A stretch of 64,000 bases of DNA from Bicyclus anynana. Lineage: Eukaryota; Arthropoda; Insecta; Lepidoptera; Nymphalidae. Within the stretch, counting starts at the first letter, position 1. Every line of letters starts with the position of its first letter. The position numbers and the translations under genes were made by a program. The notes below the pieces were generated by a model that worked only from the letters and a program-made list of their open reading frames with translations, was not told the DNA's origin and ran no database searches. Shown here piece after piece: positions 11,500-22,000 of this stretch. The stretch is from NCBI RefSeq assembly GCF_947172395.1, contig NC_069094.1:3866501-3930500 (forward strand), read 5' to 3'.

Positions 11500-11820
11500 T
11501 TCCAAATTTAAATTCTGTTTTTAACAATCATATTAAGACTATTTCTTTGTACATGGTTGTATTCCAAGTTTAAATTCTGTTTTTAACAATCATATTAAAA
11601 CTACTTTTTTGTATATGGTTGTGTTCCAAATTTAAATTCTGTTTTTAACAATCATATTAAGACTACTTCTTTGTATATGGTTGTGTTCCAAATTTAAATT
11701 CTGTTTTTAACAATCATTTTAAGACTACTTCTTTGTATATGGTTGTGTCCCAAATTTAAATTCTGTTTTTAACAATCATTTTAAGACTACTTCTTTGTAT
11801 GTGGTTGTGTTCCAAGTTTA
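11500..11820 (+). repeat. 62-bp minisatellite, about 5 copies
   Basis: The unit TTCCAAATTTAAATTCTGTT (then TTTAACAATCATATTAAGAC, TACTTCTTTGTATATGGTTG, TG) repeats at 11500, 11562, 11624, 11686 and 11748, with a partial sixth copy at 11810. Copies differ by a few substitutions (ATATTAAG or ATTTTAAG; GTATATGG or GTATGTGG). No ORF or known function. Confidence 0.9.
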
Positions 11821-11822
11821 AA

Positions 11823-14302
11823 TAATAATTTATTCTAATGATTATTTTAAATAAAATGTAGACTGCAGACTACACCTTAAGCCTTTGGTCGTGTTTCAAA
11901 TATTTTAATTGAATGGAAGACCTAATAATGCTAATAATGTAACAAAGGTCGCTATGGACCAAGTCACCTCTTTCTAAATTCTGATTGTAACTAACTGAAA
12001 ATCTTTTCTAAACTTTATATAGACAGACTGACACTCAATATTGTATAGCTTCTTTATTACTTGGCCTTAACCATTTATTACTGAAATAATAGTTCAAAGA
12101 TAGAACAATATTATGTATAAAATAAAATAAATAATATAAATACAGTATTACCACGAATATTATAAGTGCACTTTGACCTATTAGATATATTTTAAATTAA
12201 AGAGAAAATATAGAATATATTAGTGTTACCTGATGTGTATAGCAACGTCCTTTATCTTAGTAGCATTGCCAACGCCACTGGTCTTCGTGGTAGCACTGTT
12301 CTGGGGAACACCGAAAATGTTCAATTTTTCCACATTGTTAAACTTGACTAAATGTGTCACACCAAAATTAATACTTCGGCCGAATAATTAAAAAAATAAA
12401 TCTAATGTATTGTTAAATACTCAGTTTTGTTGATGTTTTTGGACGACTTTAGCCTAAAACAACAATATAAATTTTCGGGAGTATTCACACCTGATATAAT
12501 GTCAGTTGGAAGATTACTTCGGTGTCTAACAGATCCCGCAAACATTAAATTGTAGAATATACAAGTGTGACATACACCTGCCCGCACATCTCCGACGATA
12601 TAATTTAACTAATTAACAAAATTTCGATTACGTACAATGAAATTATAAAATTTTGCAATTTAGTTGTCCGATAGTCGACCAACGTATGTCTGCGGGATCT
12701 CTAAGGCCGCTATCGCGTTGGCAAGTAACATTTGTTGGCATTTCTCCGATGTCCAGGATGTGCGTATACGACTTAAGGTCCGTTTATATCTACAGACATT
12801 TAGCGTGAAAAACACATGACGTGGCCAGACATATAAACGGACCTTTAAACGTCGCGTTCCTAACTGCAAAGTTGAAGCCGTTGAACACTACTGTTCTTTA
12901 CCGACAGCGAAAATTTCGTAAAAGAAATGGAAAGTATCATCGATAATTTTAGGGAAATTCTTTGTGTATACCATAAAGGATTTTTACCAAAATTGGAAAC
13001 GGTCGCTTGACGCTGAAAGATTCGCATTTGTGTAGCCTTGTTGCTGGTCAAATGTTCACCAAATGAGGTAGCGGCCTCAGCAGAGTAATTATTATTGATA
13101 GTAAAAAACGTAATTTCGTTGAATTAACCATGTTAGATGATAGCAAAAACTGTTCAAGATAGGGCAAAGTTATACCAGACTTATCTGAAATTACAGCACC
13201 TTATACAAAATTGATGAATAAAGCGCGCAATGTCACTATGAGTGCCTCCGAGATTTCGTGACTTGAGTTTTTTATTAAGATAAAAGTTTAAAAGTTCAGT
13301 ATAAAGTCATTAGTGTGCACGTATTTGTGACTCGGAAAGACAACTATGTATTTTCGGCTTGATGTTAAACAAATTCAGTACGATAAACAGGTGTGAAAGC
13401 TTCCTTGATGTATATTTTAGTATTGGATGGTAAAAAATTGTAAACATTTAAACTTTAACAGCATCTAAGTTTATATCTTACACTTTGTCTAGTTCTGAAA
13501 GTCTCTTTGGTTTTGCATGTAGTGGTAAGGTGTACATTGTCAGTCATGGATTAGCCTTTATGCTATTTAAGCAATTAGAACATCCTGTTTAAGGGGGCAT
13601 GAGAGACCGGGAAACAAAAACGAGCACACGAATATTTTGAAAATCTGTGCGTTTTAAATTGGTGTGACTGAAGGAATGTTCATTAAAAACGAACATGCAG
13701 TTTATATACATTATACATACATAACAGTGACGAATATTTCTCTATATCTTGAGGTCCTATTACATGAACTTGTATTGTAGAAGAATTTTTCCAATTTTAA
13801 CCGACTTCCAAAAAGGAGGAGGTTCTGCGTTCGGCTGTATGTATGTTTTTTTTTATAATTTAAATTTCTACGTGTAAAGCTTACCCTAGTTAAAAAAATT
13901 GTGAACACCACTGCTACATAAACTCCCTTGGTCTGTCATCTTACCACTCTATCCAAAACCTGCCCAAGGACTTCGCAGAAAAGATTTGACTATATTTTGA
14001 TAGTACAATTTCTCAAAAAATTCATTATTTATGTACTACAAACTTTTTAGTTAGTCATTTTCGAATTAAACATTATTTTTGTTGTTTATTAATATAAAAA
14101 TCATACCCACAACGATTGCTGCTTGCTTTATGTACGTTATACGACTGCTTTCTTTATAAACATTTTGACTATATACATACGAATTTGCTATTGTTTAAGA
14201 ACTTGCCTTTCCTACAAGCGACTATTTTTCTACTTGGTACTCGTATGTAAGCCCCTTTTTGATGACTGTTGAATGCCTCGGATTTTGTTTTTACTAATAC
14301 TT
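11823..14302. other. Intergenic stretch with a short inverted repeat, no gene seen
   Basis: No exon is supported. A 70-bp palindromic piece at 12776-12846 has arms AAGGTCCGTTTATAT / ATATAAACGGACCTT. At 13795-13855 is AACCGACTTCCAAAAAGGAG plus a poly-T run, a repeat scrap common in Lepidoptera. The ORFs at 12660-13051 on the minus strand are short and show no family resemblance that I can name. Confidence 0.45.
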
Positions 14303-14477
14303 TAGACGAGCGGCAACTATACTGACGACTGGAGTCGATTGCAGTCGGCGACCGCCGTCGACCACCACCGTCGACCACCGCCGAGAGTCGCCTGCCGCCA
14401 AAACGTCGCCGACTGCCGTTGGCTGCCGCCGAGACATCGCTGACTGCAGTCGTCGGTAGCAGCTGCCGCTCGTGTAA
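14303..14477. mobile_element. GC-rich TIR element of about 175 bp
   Basis: The left end TTTAGACGAGCGGCAACTAT and the right end (reverse complement TTTACACGAGCGGCAGCTGC) form inverted repeats. They continue, imperfectly, through GACGACTG(G/C)AGTC and CAGTCGGCGAC. The interior is made of GTCG/CCGCC-type runs, very unlike the AT-rich surroundings. This structure fits a foldback or MITE-type element. No coding capacity is apparent. Confidence 0.7.
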
Positions 14478-17400
14478 ATGAACACTTAGTCTCGAAGTCT
14501 ATAAACTAATTATTACGAATAAACTAAGGTTAAGGATATTTCACCAACTTTGAATCTGAATCTAACATTAAATCCTTGTAAAAAATAAAAACTGAAATAT
14601 AATAAGACATGAAAACACTTTAATTACCTATATGGACCCCTGTAGAACATTCTTGAACACCTATTTTTTTTTTAATAATGGTTTTGTTTTACATTTTAAA
14701 TATACCTCGTAAATGTTTTATTAAATCCAGTATTCTGTGTGCATCATTTACATTAAACTTATAGCGGCCTGTTTAATTATTTTATTATTTGAATGCAATG
14801 AATTTGAAGATTTATATTACTGTTGAAAACATTTACATTCTTTGTCACATAGCAAAAGATTATATTAATGCTAAAAGAAAATTATTTGCTGTGTTATGAA
14901 ATGTATAAATTATACAGAAATTTATCAGACCTCTTTAGTTTCTTAAAAATATATTTCTTTATCATATAAGTTATAAAAGAAAAACTTTTTATATATAAAT
15001 AAATATATATATAAAAAGTATACGTATACGAGTACGTACCTATTGCGTGTTTGTATATAGATTATAAAAGTGGTCTCATGGTTTTATGTATTATTAATAT
15101 ATTTTAAAACATTACATCATCATCATTAAACCTTTGTTTATTTTCTCCTATTTAAATTGTAGTCTGTCTTTATGGTGATTGCTTTTATATTTTATGTGCT
15201 GTATAATATTTGTTGCGGTTGCCATTCCAAAAACCTTTGAAAAAGGTATATTCTTGTCAGTAGTTATACTTAATGAGTTAAATTTATACAAAAACCGTGT
15301 TACAATTAATTTTTAATGTAAATTTGATTGAAATAAATATAATTTAATTACAAATTGTTTTATTTGTATTCTTCTCTGCCCTAGCCTTTATTATGTAGCA
15401 ATATTTGAAATAGAGGAGAGAAATCCAAGGAGCATTACATTACTATTTAATTTTTTTCATATACTTATTAGATTTTATATTAAAAAAATATATATCAGGA
15501 AGATACGTATCTACCTGTTGTTACATAATTAATTATAGTAATGAACCTTTACTTTATTATCATATCACATTCTAACTGCAATAATAAAGATAAGAAAATA
15601 CTAATCTAATAAAGTAAGTTATATTAACTGATCGCCTGAGGGTAAAGTTTATTGACAACTGATACAGATAAGAGCCGATATACCTATATTTATCATCTGA
15701 AACGGTCGAATGGGACAAATCATCTAAAAGCTAATTTGCTGTTGATATTACGAGACGTGTTTATTTTATCTGAAAGTGTTACCTATCAAAATGAAGGCAA
15801 TTGAATCAAGAAATAGAAAATTGAGAGTGAGTATGTTTATTGTCTAATTTACTTATATTAAAATATCAACCATAATGTATGAATATATAGGTAATAATGT
15901 ACATGCAATATTATTTGTTCTCATATAGATGTATACTATTGTGCCTTAAACGTACTTAAGTACTATAATCTATATCTATGGTTAGTGTTTTTAATAACAA
16001 AACAACCAACAAGCTTAGAACAAACCTACCACGGACGGCTCTAAAGAAATATACTAACATAAAATACGTGTCGTATTATTTATTAACTATTAATATACCT
16101 ACCTATGATGGAAATTTGTATATACTTACTTGGATATTTATTTTATTATCTGTTACGACAATCACAATCACAACAAATCACAATGTGTTAGTGGCGTTGT
16201 TGTTGGCTATCTATGGCTAGGCCAAAATCAAAATGACCGCCTTGTAACATTGCAATGACCTCTAAATTCTTCCTTCATTTCATTTCATTGATCATTCACT
16301 TGTGAGTTGCTGTCAAACTACTTGGTGACAAACTTTTTTTAATTATTTTTAGTGGCACTTTCATCAAAACACTCAAATGGCATTTGTAAGTAATTAATTA
16401 TTAGTGTAACTTAGACTTACTGATATATCTATGTAGTTAAATATTTTTTAAAGAAAGTAGTAGGTAGGTTATACTACGAATCTTACTGTACTTCCATTTG
16501 CCGGTACCTACATTTTATGTAGTAAAAATGCGTTTTACTAAAAATAACTAGTTTCATTGTCTTAATTCAGTGTCAAGGATGTAAGTAACTTTTATTTAAT
16601 GTATATAAATAACCAAGCAAAGTCAAGAAAACTTTACAGGTGCACTGTTCAAAGTTGTTTTTTTCCATTCAAGTATTTTTACAAAATTACTACCCAGTGA
16701 AAAAGATTTGATTTATTGAATGCAAGAATCCATTAATTGATGCAGTCGATTTTTCTGATACTAAATACTAGGTAATTGCTGTAAGTACATAATGATTAGG
16801 TAGTAACTAACTCTAGTATAACTGAAAAAAAAAAAACAATATTCGTTTATTTCAAGTAGGTAGGCTAAGTTTACAAGCACTTTTAAAATGCTAAATTTGT
16901 AACTTATGATTTGCCTTTCCACTCTTGATAGTAGCTAATTGCTGTTGCATACTCATATAACTAAAATGTGTAAGATCAGGGCGGTTAATTTGTACAGTAT
17001 TATCTTTTTAGACAAAATAAGGTGGAGAAAAATTCAATATAAGTATGTTTCCCATAGAAAATGTAATAAATAAGCCCCTTCAAATTGGCCATCCTAATCT
17101 TACTACTCTGCTGTGCCCCAGCAAAACACTGTATCTTAATACATAAATTGTTGTGAAATTGCAGTTTCTTGTTTTGAATTCCAATGCTATCATCTTCTTC
17201 TTTCCTGGGAATTTTCTGCACTTAGCCACTAAAGGTTGGCTGTTGTAGGTCGGTCCATTTTGTGTTGGTCCCCACTCGAGCCAACCGAGCTCGTACTAAT
17301 GGAGTGTTGCTGATCCCCCTACTATTTGCTCTATTGCTTGTATACTATTAATGCATTTCTCAGGATTTTTAAAAAAATATTTAAATATGTAACCATGTGT

Positions 17401-17990
17401 GTGGAACTCATTAATAGAAATTAAACAAAACGCTGTATCTGAAGATACAGTGTAATCATGGCACATCAGTTCTATTTATTTGTACTTGTTTCAGGTCAGA
17501 TAGACTGACATATGACAGTTAGGGGCCATACAAAGTTTTACTTGTTTTTGAAATGAGAATTTAGCAACCTACATAGTAATCGAACTGAACTTAAATCTGA
17601 GAGGGTATTTGATTGATATCTGCCAATTGAATTTGTTGGATCCACCCCTGCAATTATTTGGAGTGTAACAGAGAATATTGATTGTTTAAAAAATCATGAA
17701 CCATTTTTTGTAACATTTCTACCTAATTATGTTGAAAATAGTGAACTTTAAATTACAGAATATTCTTTTTTTATTAAGCTTAATTTTTCAATAAAACATT
17801 AGTGGAGAATTTTTTTGAAATGAATTTACTTCTAAATTATACTAACAAATTACTGTGCTTAAAACATTTTTAAGCAGTAATTTTAACATTGTTGTATAAC
17901 CCAACACTTTTATTTATGTAAAGTCAAGACCTCACTCCATCTCTAGTTTTCATGAAACAGAAACAGAGATGAAAAAATACTTCTTTTTTC
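14478..17990. other. AT-rich intergenic stretch upstream of pyruvate kinase
   Basis: I see no full gene here. A possible short coding first exon (15791-15826) is listed separately. A hairpin-forming AT run lies at 14984-15019 (CTTTTTATATATA / TATATATAAAAAG). A common lepidopteran scrap lies at 16840-16885 (TTTATTTCAAGTAGG...TTTACAAGCACTTTTAAAA). Otherwise unique, AT-rich sequence. Confidence 0.4.
15791..15826 (+). CDS. Candidate alternative first coding exon of pyruvate kinase
   Basis: ATG in a good context (ATCAAAATGA) opens 12 codons (MKAIESRNRKLR) and meets a strong donor, GTGAGT, in phase 0. The main candidate first exon of pyruvate kinase (19059-19094) is also 12 codons and phase 0, and exon 2 at 22325 starts in phase 0, so either could be spliced on. 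This is inference from splice compatibility only. It could equally be an unrelated ATG. Confidence 0.25.
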
Positions 17991-17997
17991 TTTTGAG

Positions 17998-18136
17998 GCA
18001 TTGTTGTTCGTTGATAACACTCTCATGATATGCGGGCGACGGGGGAAGGACTGCGCGGATGTGAAGTCGTGCGCGTGGGATATCACTAGCCCCCTCCCGG
18101 CCCGCTACGAACGTATTTTCCAAGCTATAGCACCAA
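17998..18136 (+). mobile_element. MITE family F, copy 1
   Basis: TTCGTTGATAACACTCTCAT and ATGATATGCGGGCGAC match 49999-50035 (TTCGTCGATAACACTCCCATGATATGCGGGCGAC, given here as prose landmarks). The end TTCCAAGCTATAG matches the TGCCAAGCTATA ends of the copies at 28669-28858 and 49999-50175. The interior is GC-rich and short. Non-coding. Confidence 0.65.
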
Positions 18137-18174
18137 AACAAGCGTAGCCTTATATTGTGGGTACTAAGATAGCT

Positions 18175-18345
18175 AATTTGTCATGTTTTATATGTGTACT
18201 ACATGTATAATGTATAAATACACTCAGACACTCGAAACACCCACGCTCTTTACACAAAATATTTTCCGGCTTTGGGAATCAAACCCACGGTCGTGGATGC
18301 AGAAAGTAGGGTCACTGCGCCACGCGGCCGTCGGAAAAATATTTT
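18175..18345 (-). mobile_element. SINE-like repeat with a tRNA-type B box
   Basis: Contains GGGAATCAAACCCACGGTCG, GTAGGGTCACTGCGCCACGC and GGCCGTCGG. On the minus strand this gives a GGTTTGATTCCC-type B box. This end is shared by many lepidopteran tRNA-derived SINEs. The flank is ACACTCAGACACTCGAAACA. I see no intact tRNA cloverleaf. Confidence 0.55.
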
Positions 18346-18479
18346 ATTTTCCGCTGTTAATGTCCCAGAATACCTTTAGCTATTAAAACTTATACCTTAT
18401 CCATCCTTAAGCTCACTGTGGATTTATTTAACAATACCATAGTGCTTCTATGCATGAAACCAGTTTAAATTTTTAAAAT

Positions 18480-19058
18480 TGGAAATGGGCGGTTAGTGAC
18501 CCGGAAACCGGAAGTGACGTTCGAAAATGACATTTATTTATTTTTTGAAAAATTTATGAAGTCTGTCACAATCCAGCAGGAAGTGGGAACGAACGCCAAA
18601 CTTCCATAGTAGCGGGAAAACAAACTCGTCTCGATCAATAAATAGAAAGAAATTGACAATAGTCGTTAGTACGAAGTTTAGCACTGGCATCAGTTTTGGC
18701 ACCCTTTCAGATGTTTAAAATAGAAATGCAAATTATTGTAACCGTTCTATTCAGAAATTTACGTTGTAGTAATTATTACATGTAAGGGGTCTACTGAAGG
18801 GTTGTTCAAAAAGGATTTGGTCCTTGAGATTATTCTTAAGTAGGTTTGATAATTATTTGGGTGCTTCTGTACTCACCCCGCGTGAATTCGATGCGCGCGC
18901 CGCCGTTTCTGATTCGGTATCCAATACGCAAGTCTGCGCTTCACTACAGACGAGAGCAGTTTTCCACGCTAAAGGGCAGTTCAAGATCACTAACATTGCA
19001 GTCTTTACCGCTTTATTGTAATTGTAAAAAAAAAGTTCACACCACTTTCTGTGTCAAT
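18480..19058 (+). promoter_or_regulatory. Probable pyruvate kinase promoter and 5' UTR
   Basis: This precedes the candidate start codon at 19059. It holds an ETS/CRE-like composite CCGGAAGTGACGT (18508-18520) and a GC-richer patch at 18880-18990 within AT-rich DNA, as expected around a transcription start. No TATA box is obvious. The exact start site cannot be read from the sequence. Confidence 0.4.
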
Positions 19059-22000
19059 ATGGTTTGGCCCACAGTCTACGATGGTAAAACTGAGGTAATT
19101 CTTTTCTATTTTCGTACTATAGGTCAATAGTTACGTGCTATTTTGGACTGAGTTATTTGCTTGACCTTCCGTTTTCGTTAATTTATGACCAAAATGCCGG
19201 TCTGACATACCGAAAACAGACCTTATTTTTCATGTTTTGTTTTCAAAATATTTACGTATTGCTTTTAAATAATCAAACTATATTTTTAATTTAATAAATA
19301 AATTAATTTGTTACGTATTTACAATTTTGTAAAATCTTATTAGGTCGTATGTTAAAGGTATGGTGTAAATATGTACAAAAAAAATTATTAAAAATGTTAG
19401 TGTAAATATTTTATAATATTACAATTAATAACATAAACAAACCATTTACCAAAATAAACCAAAATAAAACCATTTTCATAAATCATAAGTGGTCATAAGT
19501 CTATTTTCTTCCTGGATATTGTTTGTACATTACAGAAAAGGTAGGATTAGGTATTATATATATACCTTTCATGTAGGATTTACTAAACTTCCTATGATGT
19601 CATAGCACTAAACACAGTTACCTATAGGCATTTAGCTCTTTCAGCATTCTATTCTGCAAATGACGTTCAGATATAGTACCTAAATGTTGAACAATTTTCA
19701 ACTTTAACGCTCTACAATAAAGTACAAAATTGCACTATTTTGCATGTGCATGTGCAACATAATTTGTGTTGCATATGATAGTTATATATCAATACTAATG
19801 TTTAATCACGTAGAAAGATAAAACTCAAGTGTACATTAGTAATTATTATGTATAACTTTTATTTATTGTATTGCACTGAGTAGGTATACACTATTTGTTA
19901 CAGTTATAATAGTTCAATGTCAAATGCATTAGTACTTACCTACGTCGATACTTACTTGCTATTCATTCGTACTGAAAAGCTTTGTTTACATTATGAAACA
20001 TTACACATTTAATTAAGCATTCGCATCGGAAATACTTGGTTAAAATAAAATCTATACTTAGGGATATATAATAAATCTGCATGAAATATATTTCCATAAT
20101 AACTACCAGGGGGTGATTAGTGATCGGTACCTACTGATGCCAAAAATGCAATCAGTAAAATTTTTGTCGGTTTGTCTGTATGTTCGTTATAGAAGCCAAA
20201 ACTACTTGACGGATATTAACGAAACTTGGTACAATTGTTCTTCATACTGGGCAGGTTATAGTATTTTTCATCACGCTACGATCAATAGGAGCAGAGCAGT
20301 GAAAGGAAATGTTGGGAAAACGGGAGAAGTTACTCCATTTTTACAGCGATTCGACCTGTATGGGTTGGTTTAAAGAGGTTTAAGGGCGGACAAAGTCCCA
20401 AAAAATTTTTTAAGCTTTCGTCGCACGCGGACAAAATCGCGGGCGTCCGCTAGTTGGGTAATAAGATGTGGGTATCTACTTATTAAGTAGTTATGAGGAA
20501 CATTTTATGTTTATTTTATTTAAATAAACTAATATTTGTCTATTACAGCAAAGGAAATCATAACTTCGACTTCTGACACGACATTGTTGATATGGGTTGA
20601 TTATTAAAAAATAATTACGAATTAACTAAAAATGCTAACACTGTTTATGTCAGCAGCAATAAATCACGTATGATGTTGAACTTTGTATACAATTTAACAC
20701 GGCTATTAATTACGAGTAGCAGTGTATTCAATCTATCGACGCTCCCTGAACGCACAGACTCTGACGTGTGTGGTATACCTACATAATAAATTAATATATG
20801 CTGAGCGAATAAGCATTAAGCAGACGTTAGGTAACCAAACCCCTCGGTCCTCATCTACACCGCTGCACGGTATGGAAATATTCAGCAACTTCGCCGGTGA
20901 AGACGAGGTCCCCGATATCTGGCTCTATCTCTGATCGTGAGATAGAGCCACATATCGTCCCTTTAAGCCGAGGTCCGAGTCTCAGAGAAGACACCCTTAG
21001 ATAATCGTTCCGCCCATCTGCTTCTGCCTTTGGGCCCCATCAAGCGATGCTTCTGAACACGAGGTTCCTTAGCGACGTCATCCCCTGGTGACGTCGCTAA
21101 GGAACCTCGGTAAAAAAGGAACCTATAGAAATTCTGTATATGATGTCAGAGAGGAACGAAATAAACGTGCGCCTATAAATGAATGAATCAAGAATGCAAC
21201 TGGCCCACTCCATACTCACTCTCATCATTTCACTCTGTCGTCACACCCAGCTCGCGTGTACCACGCAGACGAGTCCTCGCATAGAGGAATTAGAAAAATG
21301 GTCTAAGAGCCCTCGTAATGCGATTATAACACCTTTAACTGTCTTTTAGCATGTAAGAGCTAGCGAATGGATTTGTGTTGAGTTTGCATTCAGTACCTAG
21401 TGAGTAATCTTGTTCTGCAAAATTACATCTTACTCTCAGTGTTTAGTAGCGTAGTTTAACTGTGTTGCGAATTCGATTCGCATGTTTTCGAGCCACGCAA
21501 CGCTTGCGTTTCTCATTCGTAGAATTACACTAGGAAGTTATCATTACTTATCTCCAATATTATTTATTTCTTAAATTCTACGAAGGGGATCGATAGTAAA
21601 GATTGCGCGGTTTAACCTCGTAGATCTCGTTCCCATTGAGACATCAGGATTGCATGTAAACCTACTCCATAAAATGGTATTGCGTATTTCTTTTTTGGAA
21701 TGAAGTGTTTCAGCGCCGCTAAAATTGCCTCGGTGACATAAGGACTTAGTTGGCTTAGTTTTTGCGCAAAGCAAGGCTGGCTGTCCGACGCGTCAATATC
21801 ATCCAAAGACGTTCAGCTCGTCTAAATTTACAAATAATGTGACTATCAAGCGAAAAGAACTGAACGTGTTTGAATTTTGGACCTTTGATATCAGTATACA
21901 CCCTGAACAGTTTAGCTCTAAGTATATGTACACAGGTAGTATGTACCATACAATATACATATGCATACATTACATGCCATAGGGGTAGACAGACCACGTC

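Noticed and set aside
12660..13051. Minus-strand ORFs of 63-69 aa
   Set aside because: They overlap a 70-bp palindromic repeat and show no recognisable protein sequence.
16377..16385. ATG GCA TTT followed by GTAAGT, another possible first exon for pyruvate kinase
   Set aside because: Only three codons; such ATG-plus-donor matches occur by chance in AT-rich DNA.
18175..18345. Possible tRNA gene
   Set aside because: Only a B-box-like run is present; no A box at proper spacing and no cloverleaf, so it is a SINE end.
21571..21806. Minus-strand ORFs starting MDDIDASDSQPCFAQKLSQL, with protein-like composition
   Set aside because: 64-67 codons, no recognisable family, no clear splice partners; could be a transposon scrap. 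A BLASTP or TBLASTN hit in other Lepidoptera would revive it.
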